Source: Anaerococcus vaginalis (lineage in GTDB: Bacteria > Bacillota > Clostridia > Tissierellales > Peptoniphilaceae). Taken from it: DNA of 18,840 nucleotides. Shown here one piece after another: positions 14,291 to 18,840 of the stretch. Within the stretch, counting starts at the first letter, position 1; every line of letters begins with the position of its first letter. The notes under the pieces were generated by a model. The model did no database searches, was not told the DNA's origin, and worked only from the letters and a program-made list of their open reading frames with translations. The DNA lies in assembly GCA_018363915.1 (NCBI GenBank), contig JAGZMY010000020.1, positions 1 through 18,840 on the forward strand, read 5' to 3'. The position numbers and the translations under genes were made by a program.

Positions 14291-15235
14291 TTATTCTCCT
14301 TTATCTTCTATTTTTTCAATTTTTTTATAAACATTATTTAAACCTGTGACAGTCATCCAATTAGTTTCTTTAAACTCTCCAGCCCCTTTCATGTAAGGTT
14401 TATCTGGATTATCCAAAAACATCAACTCTGTCATCATTCTTCCCTTTAAGCAAAGAGGTCTTCCAGAACCAGGTTTTTTTGCAGTAACCGCAATATTTTT
14501 GCCATCTTTTGAATGTAGATTAAAATCACATCCATAATCACAAACCTTACACTTAACTTCTTTGGTTTCTCCTTCAAAATTTCTAATTTTTCCCATAAGC
14601 CTTCTATCAACTAAGGCTCCAACTGGACAAATTGAAACGCACCTGTTGCATGAAACACAATAGGAATGAGCAAAATCTTCTCCCAAATCGCAAGCTATAT
14701 AAGAGTCATATCCCCTGTCGGCAAAAGATAAAATTGCCCTTTCTTCTACTTGCCTACAAATTTGTACGCATTTTCCACAAAGAATACATTTTGAATTGTC
14801 TTTATAAATATAAGGGCTTGATAAATCATATTTTTCTTCTCTTTTTGCCCCATCATGGTCCCTGAATTTTACATCATATTCATAGGCATATTTTTGTAAA
14901 AGACAAGTTCCAGCTTTTTGGCAAGTTAGGCAATCATTTGGATGAGAATCTAGTAAAAGTTGCAAAATATTTCTTCTTTTTTCTCTTAATTCTTCTGTTT
15001 GAGTTTTTACTTCCATTCCATCACTTGCCCTTGCTGAACAAGATGTTTCTATTTTACTTCTACCATTTTTTGTAATTTCAACTATACAAAGTCTACATCC
15101 ACCAAAGGCATCAAGACTTGGATCATAGCAAATTGCTGGAATTTCTATCCCATTTTCTCTTGCTATATCCAAAACAAACCTATCTTTTTGAGTTTTTATT
15201 GATTTGCCATCAATTTTTATTGTAATATCTGTCAT
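14291..15235 (-). CDS. NuoG/FdhA-like iron-sulfur subunit without a catalytic domain (HylA-like)
   Basis: A 314-residue Fe-S protein that repeats the N-terminal layout of FdhA: [2Fe-2S] ligands C36/C47/C50/C66, His-Cys cluster H98/C102/C105/C111, ferredoxin-type clusters C150/C153/C156/C160 and C193/C196/C199/C203, then C229-x2-C232-x3-C236 with C262 and CLKGRM, the start of a molybdopterin oxidoreductase domain. It stops about 50 residues after that, so it binds up to five clusters but has no pterin domain. The likely role is electron transfer between FdhA and the NuoF-like flavoprotein. The HylABC-FdhF2 formate dehydrogenase of Clostridium acidurici is a possible parallel; the match is from memory of layout. 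It lies 4 nt after the nuoF-like gene (Shine-Dalgarno AAAGGGA) and 1 nt before fdhA. Confidence 0.82.
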   Translation of the reverse strand: MTDITIKIDGKSIKTQKDRFVLDIARENGIEIPAICYDPSLDAFGGCRLCIVEITKNGRSKIETSCSARASDGMEVKTQTEELREKRRNILQLLLDSHPNDCLTCQKAGTCLLQKYAYEYDVKFRDHDGAKREEKYDLSSPYIYKDNSKCILCGKCVQICRQVEERAILSFADRGYDSYIACDLGEDFAHSYCVSCNRCVSICPVGALVDRRLMGKIRNFEGETKEVKCKVCDYGCDFNLHSKDGKNIAVTAKKPGSGRPLCLKGRMMTELMFLDNPDKPYMKGAGEFKETNWMTVTGLNNVYKKIEKIEDKGE

Positions 15236-15239
15236 AAGA

Positions 15240-16778
15240 TCATCCCTTTACTACAGCTTTTGGTTTTATTGGACAAACATTATAGCAAGTTCCACACTTG
15301 ATACATTTTTCTTGATCAATTGTATGTTTTTCTTTAACTTTTCCACTAATACATCCAACAGGACAATTTCTCTTACAAGTTCCACATCCTATACAATTAT
15401 CTGCAATTTTATAAGATAATAATGCCTTACAAGATCCAGCTGGACAGTGTTTATTTTCAATATGGTCTATGTATTCATCCTTGTAATATTTTAAGGTAGA
15501 AATTACTGGAAAGGCTGCTGATTTTCCCAAACCACAAAGAGAAGCCTCTGTTACCAATTCGCTTAACTCTTCAAGCCTATCAATATCTTCCATTTTTCCC
15601 TTTCCTGCTACGATTCTTTCAAGAATTTCCAAAATTCTCTTTGTACCTTCCCTACAAGGAACGCATTTTCCACAGGATTCATCACAAGTAAAGTCAAGGA
15701 AAAATCTTGCTATGTCAACCATACAAGTATTTTCATCCATAACTACCATTCCACCTGAACCCATTATAGAATTTAATTCTTTTAAAGTTTCATAATCTAC
15801 AGATGAATCCAAATATTTTGCAGGAATACATCCACCAGATGGACCACCAGTTTGGACAGCTTTTAATTCTTTGTCGCCTTCAATTCCTCCGCCCAAATCA
15901 TAAATAATTTCTCTTAAAGTTGTTCCCATAGGAACTTCAATCAATCCACTGTTTTTTACATCCCCAACCAAGGAGAAAACTTTGGTTCCAGGAGATTTTT
16001 CTGTACCAATACTTCTGTACCAATCAGCACCATTTATAATAATTTGAGCTACATTTGCCAAAGTTTCTACGTTATTAATAACTGTAGGTTTTTGCCACAA
16101 GCCCCTAAAGGCTGTACGATGGATTTTAACTCTTGGCATTCCTCTTTTGCCCTCGATAGATTCCATCAAGGCTGTAGATTCTCCACAAACAAAAGCACCT
16201 GAACCTAGTCTTAATTCAATTGTAAAATTAAAACCAGAATCCATAATATTTTTGCCTAGAAAACCTTTTTCTTCAGCATCTTTTATAGCATATTTTAAAC
16301 TTTCAACAGCCTTTGGATATTCAGCCCTTACATAAATAAATCCTTCATCACTTCCAATTGCATATCCAGCAATAGCCATTGCCTCAAGAACTGAATGTGG
16401 ATCATTTTCAAGAATTGACCTATCCATATAAGCACCAGGATCTCCCTCATCGGCGTTACAAATTATATATTTTTTATCTACATCATAATCATAAGCAGTT
16501 TGCCATTTTTTCCCAGTAGGAAATCCAGCTCCACCTCTTCCACGAAGCATTGAATTTGAAATAATTTCAATAATTTCTTTCCTATCCATTTCTGATAGGG
16601 CCTTATGTAGGGCAAAATAACCGCCCCTTGCTATGTACTCATCGATACTTCTTGGATTTATAACTCCACAATTTCTTAGGGCAATTTTAACCTGAATATT
16701 GTCAGTTTTTTCAAGTTTTTCTGGATGGGAAACTTTCGTATTTTCTTTTATATTTTCAAGATATTCCAAATTTATCAT
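15240..16778 (-). CDS. nuoF: NuoF-like NADH-binding flavoprotein subunit (HydB/HylB type)
   Basis: A 512-residue flavoprotein that would oxidise or reduce NAD(H) for the FDH complex. The FMN/NADH region has LRGRGGAGFPTGKKW (78-92), NADEGDPGAYMDR (108-120), GSGAFVCGESTALMESIEG and INNVETLANV (235-244). The N3-type [4Fe-4S] site is C369-x2-C372-x2-C375 with C415 (LCGLGKSA). After HCPAGSCKALL (444-454) come two ferredoxin clusters, C462/C465/C468/C472 and C492/C495/C498/C502. This tail is typical of HydB-type subunits of NADH-linked hydrogenases and FDHs rather than complex I. The N-terminal thioredoxin-like [2Fe-2S] domain often present in HydB is absent. It follows nuoE with a fused stop and Shine-Dalgarno site (TAGGTGAATTATG). 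Confidence 0.93.
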   Translation of the reverse strand: MINLEYLENIKENTKVSHPEKLEKTDNIQVKIALRNCGVINPRSIDEYIARGGYFALHKALSEMDRKEIIEIISNSMLRGRGGAGFPTGKKWQTAYDYDVDKKYIICNADEGDPGAYMDRSILENDPHSVLEAMAIAGYAIGSDEGFIYVRAEYPKAVESLKYAIKDAEEKGFLGKNIMDSGFNFTIELRLGSGAFVCGESTALMESIEGKRGMPRVKIHRTAFRGLWQKPTVINNVETLANVAQIIINGADWYRSIGTEKSPGTKVFSLVGDVKNSGLIEVPMGTTLREIIYDLGGGIEGDKELKAVQTGGPSGGCIPAKYLDSSVDYETLKELNSIMGSGGMVVMDENTCMVDIARFFLDFTCDESCGKCVPCREGTKRILEILERIVAGKGKMEDIDRLEELSELVTEASLCGLGKSAAFPVISTLKYYKDEYIDHIENKHCPAGSCKALLSYKIADNCIGCGTCKRNCPVGCISGKVKEKHTIDQEKCIKCGTCYNVCPIKPKAVVKG

Positions 16779-16785
16779 AATTCAC

Positions 16786-17286
16786 CTACTTATTTTCTTC
16801 CAAAACTTTAGAAACATCATCTTTTGTAAAATATTCAACTTGCTCTCCATTTATTTCAACAACAGGAGCTTTTCCACAATTTCCAAGACACCTTGTCTCT
16901 GAAATAGAAAATTTTCCATCAGGAGTGGTCTCGCCTTTTTTTATACCAAGTCTTTGTTCAAATTCATTTAAAATATCCGCAGCCCCTTTTACATAACAAG
17001 CTGTTCCAAGACAAATATGTATATCAGTTTTTCCCTTTGGTATAAAAGTAAATTGTGAATAAAAAGTTGCGACCCCATAAACTTCTGCTAATGGAATATT
17101 TAGTTTATTTGAAATAAGTTCCATCATCTCATCTGGAAGATAGCCAAAAATACTTTGTGCCTCTTGTAAAATTGGCATCAAAGGACCCTTCCTATCCTTG
17201 TTTTTTTCTATAAATCTTTTAAATTCATTAATTTTTTCTCTATTTTCTTCTTTATCAAAAACAAAATTTCCTTTTATAGTTTTCAT
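16786..17286 (-). CDS. nuoE: NuoE-like [2Fe-2S] subunit (HydC/HylC type)
   Basis: A 166-residue thioredoxin-fold [2Fe-2S] protein that partners the NuoF-like subunit. Motifs are PILQEAQSIFGYLP (38-51), LAEVYGVATFYSQF (66-79) and cluster ligands C92, C97, C133 and C137 (ICLGTACYVKGA and TRCLGNCGKAP). Length is normal for the family. The frame is open to 17319, but the ATG at 17286-17284 is chosen because AGAGGATTAAAT precedes it and the upstream residues overlap focA. The Shine-Dalgarno site lies in the last focA codons, and the focA stop TAA is inside its spacer. In complex-I-like NADH modules this protein holds cluster N1a. Here it belongs to the soluble FDH complex; no complex-I membrane subunits are in the window. 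Confidence 0.92.
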   Translation of the reverse strand: MKTIKGNFVFDKEENREKINEFKRFIEKNKDRKGPLMPILQEAQSIFGYLPDEMMELISNKLNIPLAEVYGVATFYSQFTFIPKGKTDIHICLGTACYVKGAADILNEFEQRLGIKKGETTPDGKFSISETRCLGNCGKAPVVEINGEQVEYFTKDDVSKVLEENK

Positions 17287-17288
17287 AT

Positions 17289-18122
17289 TTAATCCTCTTT
17301 TTTTCTCAATGATAACCAATAAGCTAAACCTACAAAAATTCCTCCACCAACAATATTACCTAAAGTTACTGGAAGTAAATTATGGATGAAAAATCCTGAC
17401 CAAGTAAGTGATGCAAGTCCATCACCTAGTCCGCTTGCAGCCGCATAAGCTGGAACAGATTTTGCAAAAATTCCTGCTGGAATATAGTACATATTTGCAA
17501 TACTATGTTCAAAACCAGAAAGAACAAACAACATTACTGGAAAAAATGCACAAAGCATCTTGCCAACTTGACTATCAGATCCAAAAGACATCCAAACAGC
17601 CAAACAAACTAGCCAGTTACAAAAAATACCAAGGATAAAAGCCTCGCAAAATCCAAGATTTACCTTAGAATTTGCAATCAAAATTGTTCTTGCCCCAAGC
17701 ATAGAATCGCATGCATTCCATTGACCTGATTTTAACATTAAAAATGCCACAAAAACCGCTCCAATAAAATTACCCAAATAAACAATGCACCAAGCTCTTA
17801 AAAGCTCTTTAATATTGATTTTTTTGTCATATACAGAAATAAGCATCAAATTATTTCCAGTAAAAAGCTCAGCTCCTGCGATAAGAACAAAAATTAAACC
17901 TGGAGTAAAGCACAAACCTTGAACTAATTTTCCAAGACCCAAAGTATCTTTATTTGCTAGCAAATTAAAAGATGCAAAACTTGATCCTGCCGCTGCAAAA
18001 GCGATAAAAGCTCCCGCCAAAAATGAAAGGATAAAAAGTCTTTTTGTGTTTGCCCTAGCTTTTTTTACATAAGCATCACTGACCTTGTCCAAAATCTCAT
18101 CTGGTCCTAAAATATTTGCCAT
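17289..18122 (-). CDS. focA: Formate/nitrite transporter family channel (FocA-like)
   Basis: A 277-residue membrane protein with six hydrophobic segments, the FNT fold. Signatures are GAELFTGNNLML, YLGNFIGAVFVA, GIFCNWLVCLAVWMSF, LSGFEHSIANMYYIPAG (with the conserved pore His) and LPVTLGNIVGGGIF. The family moves formate, nitrite or hydrosulfide through a pentameric channel. As the first gene of a formate dehydrogenase operon it is best read as a formate channel, which feeds or drains the enzyme. The start has a strong Shine-Dalgarno site (AAAAAGGAGGAGCT), and the promoter lies 66 bp upstream. The nuoE start follows 2 nt after its stop. The substrate is assigned from context; sequence alone cannot separate formate from hydrosulfide. 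Confidence 0.93.
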   Translation of the reverse strand: MANILGPDEILDKVSDAYVKKARANTKRLFILSFLAGAFIAFAAAGSSFASFNLLANKDTLGLGKLVQGLCFTPGLIFVLIAGAELFTGNNLMLISVYDKKINIKELLRAWCIVYLGNFIGAVFVAFLMLKSGQWNACDSMLGARTILIANSKVNLGFCEAFILGIFCNWLVCLAVWMSFGSDSQVGKMLCAFFPVMLFVLSGFEHSIANMYYIPAGIFAKSVPAYAAASGLGDGLASLTWSGFFIHNLLPVTLGNIVGGGIFVGLAYWLSLRKKED

Positions 18123-18187
18123 AGCTCCTCCTTTTTATTTAAAATCATATAGACATATTTTTATATATTAAAACTATACTTAATTAA

Positions 18188-18216
18188 ATTTTAAATCTTT
18201 TTAATAATTATGTCAA
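18188..18216 (-). promoter_or_regulatory. Promoter of the 13-gene FDH/tungsten operon
   Basis: On the minus strand TTGACA (18216-18211), a 17-bp spacer and TAAAAT (18193-18188) form a near-consensus sigma-A promoter. Transcription should begin near 18181, with a leader of about 58 nt to focA. The -35 overlaps the 8-bp palindrome AATCGATT (18215-18222), a possible operator. I see no other promoter in the operon; genes overlap or are 1-8 bp apart. Confidence 0.8.
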
Positions 18217-18239
18217 TCGATTTCACTAAATGTTTATAT

Positions 18240-18257
18240 ATGTTTTAATTTTAACAA
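18240..18257. promoter_or_regulatory. Rex-like binding sequence upstream of the FDH operon
   Basis: The bases fit TTGTTAA-N4-TTAACAA, the clostridial Rex operator, at 11 of 14 positions, with a perfect right half TTAACAA (18251-18257) and TGTT conserved on the left. Rex senses the NADH/NAD+ ratio, which would suit an NADH-linked formate dehydrogenase. It lies about 25 bp upstream of the -35, and such AT-rich matches can arise by chance. Confidence 0.3.
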
Positions 18258-18337
18258 TTAATTTATATTTATAACCAAGAAATCTTTTTCCTAAAATACG
18301 TTTTTATTTATCCTATCTTAATTTTTTTGAAAATAAT

Positions 18338-18384
18338 AAGTGACTCTTTCTAAACTATTTATTATAAATTTGCAAGAGTCACTT
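18338..18384. repeat. 11-bp perfect inverted repeat with 25-nt spacer
   Basis: AAGTGACTCTT (18338-18348) and AAGAGTCACTT (18374-18384) are exact reverse complements. Neither strand shows a long T-run after the stem, so it is a weak terminator candidate. It ends 11 bp before the -35 of the small membrane-protein gene and could be a regulator site or a leftover of an older mobile element. Confidence 0.6.
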
Positions 18385-18394
18385 AAAAATTAAT

Positions 18395-18423
18395 TTGTCT
18401 ATTAATAACAAATCCCCTATAAT
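18395..18423 (+). promoter_or_regulatory. Promoter of the 93-residue membrane protein gene
   Basis: TTGTCT (18395-18400), a 17-bp spacer and a perfect TATAAT (18418-18423). The start should lie near 18430, leaving a leader of about 18 nt that contains the Shine-Dalgarno sequence GGAAAGGAGAA. Confidence 0.75.
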
Positions 18424-18447
18424 GAATTTATAGGAAAGGAGAATTTT

Positions 18448-18729
18448 ATGAATTCTAAAGAAAATTACAGACAATATATTCATGCCCTTCCTTGTGCTGC
18501 AAGTTTAGTTTTGCTTATTCAATATTTGGCTTTTTTTTACATTTATAAAAACAGTCAACAAGAATCTTTGACAAGATCAATAATTTATTCCCTAGGATTT
18601 TTGATTTTTTCCATATTTCTAGCAAAAGTTCAAAAAGTTAATTTTGATTTAAAAAATATAAAATACAAAAAACTTACTATAATTTTATTATTGGTATTTG
18701 TAGTTTTAAATTTAATAAACACAATATAA
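18448..18729 (+). CDS. Small membrane protein of unknown function
   Basis: A 93-residue protein I do not recognise. It has three hydrophobic segments, at about 13-33 (LPCAASLVLLIQYLAFFYIY), 43-60 (RSIIYSLGFLIFSIFLAK) and 75-91 (KLTIILLLVFVVLNLI), separated by short polar loops. The N-terminus is polar (MNSKENYRQYIH). There is no signal-peptidase site, lipobox or known motif. The start is well supported by GGAAAGGAGAATTTT and a good promoter. It is transcribed divergently from the FDH operon. An insertion sequence begins about 14 bp after its stop, so any former downstream partner or terminator may have been separated from it. A role linked to the FDH operon cannot be claimed. Confidence 0.75.
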   Translation: MNSKENYRQYIHALPCAASLVLLIQYLAFFYIYKNSQQESLTRSIIYSLGFLIFSIFLAKVQKVNFDLKNIKYKKLTIILLLVFVVLNLINTI

Positions 18730-18749
18730 AAGAGCCAGCTTATGACCTG

Positions 18750-18785
18750 AACCCCAAAATCCGGAATACGGATGGAGGGGTTTTT
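18750..18785 (+). terminator. Hairpin at the IS end that covers the transposase ribosome binding site
   Basis: The outer stem AACCCC (18750-18755) pairs with GGGGTT (18777-18782), and the inner stem ATCCG (18759-18763) with CGGAT (18769-18773) around GAATA, with a 3x3 internal loop. T residues follow. The 3' arm includes the transposase Shine-Dalgarno sequence GGAGGGG (18774-18780). Transcripts entering from the upstream promoter would fold this and could be terminated or left untranslated, a known way for insertion sequences to resist read-in expression. Confidence 0.6.
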
Positions 18786-18787
18786 GT

Positions 18788-18840
18788 ATGCCAAAATACA
18801 CAAAAGAATTTAAAATTAAACTAGTGAAGGAATACTTATC
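18788..18840 (+). CDS. IS3-family transposase OrfA, N-terminal fragment (runs off the window)
   Basis: The visible 17 codons read MPKYTKEFKIKLVKEYL, the characteristic start of the IS3-family OrfA helix-turn-helix protein, which binds the IS ends. The ATG at 18788 is preceded by GGAGGGG with 7 nt spacing. IS3-family elements usually make the full transposase by a -1 frameshift into OrfB; that part is beyond the window. Some IS150-like relatives share this N-terminus, so the subgroup is not settled. Confidence 0.82.
   Translation, partial: MPKYTKEFKIKLVKEYL

Larger units (their letters stand above)
18217..18394. other. Control region between focA and the 93-residue membrane protein gene
   Basis: This AT-rich interval is part of the 325-bp gene-free region 18123-18447. 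It contains a Rex-like sequence (18240-18257), TGTTTATATATGTTTT (18231-18246), in which TGTTT recurs 10 bp apart, and a large inverted repeat (18338-18384). Between 18258 and 18337 I see nothing recognisable: no open frame, no RNA gene and no classical terminator. The two promoters flanking it point away from each other. Confidence 0.5.
18743..18840 (+). mobile_element. Left end of an IS3-family insertion sequence (partial)
   Basis: The element appears to begin near TGACCTGAACCCC (18743-18755), a terminal sequence of the TG-starting type common in IS3-family elements of Gram-positive bacteria, followed by a transposase OrfA start. The right end is outside the window, so the inverted repeat pair and target duplication cannot be checked, and the exact left boundary is approximate. 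Confidence 0.7.

Noticed and set aside
17287..17319. Longer NuoE start at 17319
   Set aside because: The extra residues overlap focA and are not family-like, and AGAGG precedes the ATG at 17286.
18123..18181. Moco/tungsten-cofactor riboswitch upstream of focA
   Set aside because: The predicted leader is only about 58 nt, AT-rich and without a structured aptamer, too short for the known element.
18338..18384. Calling the inverted repeat a rho-independent terminator
   Set aside because: The loop is 25 nt and no clear U-run follows on either strand. The nearest genes on both sides point away from it.
1..18840. tRNA or rRNA genes, or a CRISPR array
   Set aside because: I saw no cloverleaf-like segments, rRNA-like conserved sequence or regularly spaced repeats. 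Non-coding space is limited to the short regions described.

Overview
The window is AT-rich DNA from a low-GC Gram-positive anaerobe. Every gene has a purine-rich Shine-Dalgarno site, promoters are sigma-A-like, and the protein style suggests Bacillota, probably a Tissierellia/Peptoniphilaceae relative such as Anaerococcus. That taxon is inferred from style, not from a search. Almost everything lies on the minus strand.

Region 1 (1-3300, minus) is the start of the ribosomal str operon: promoter, rpsL, rpsG (GTG start), fusA, and the first 28 codons of tuf. There is a hairpin at the 5' end of the mRNA and a second one in the rpsL-rpsG spacer.

Region 2 (3340-4578, plus) holds one divergently transcribed gene with its own promoter. 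It encodes an unusually small, AT-rich relative of tungsten-dependent aldehyde:ferredoxin oxidoreductase (AOR). All four [4Fe-4S] cysteines are kept, but about a third of the protein is missing, apparently including the segment around the active site. It converges on the operon described next, and a terminator hairpin covers the 3' ends of both genes.

Region 3 (4551-18216, minus) looks like a single 13-gene operon with a strong promoter at 18188-18216 and almost no spacing between genes. In transcription order it encodes a FocA-type formate channel, a NuoE-like subunit, a NuoF-like flavoprotein, an extra NuoG/FdhA-like Fe-S subunit without a catalytic domain, formate dehydrogenase FdhA (Cys in place of Sec), a ferritin-like diiron protein, MobA, FdhD, MoeA, a MoeA fused to a periplasmic-binding-protein-like domain, and the tungstate ABC transporter TupA-TupB-TupC. 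Together these would move formate across the membrane, couple formate/CO2 to NAD(H) and probably ferredoxin in a soluble complex, finish the bis-MGD cofactor, sulfurate it, and import tungstate. This points to a tungsten-type formate dehydrogenase module.

Region 4 (18217-18840) is a 325-bp control region with a Rex-like sequence and an 11-bp inverted repeat. It is followed by a divergent gene for a 93-residue membrane protein on the plus strand, and then the left end of an IS3-family insertion sequence whose transposase start runs off the window.

The most unusual items are the cofactor-segment-deleted AOR relative beside a tungstate/FDH operon, the FdhD lacking its usual Cys-x2-Cys, and the ferritin-like protein inside the FDH operon. 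The sequence shows no tRNA, rRNA, CRISPR array or selenocysteine codon.
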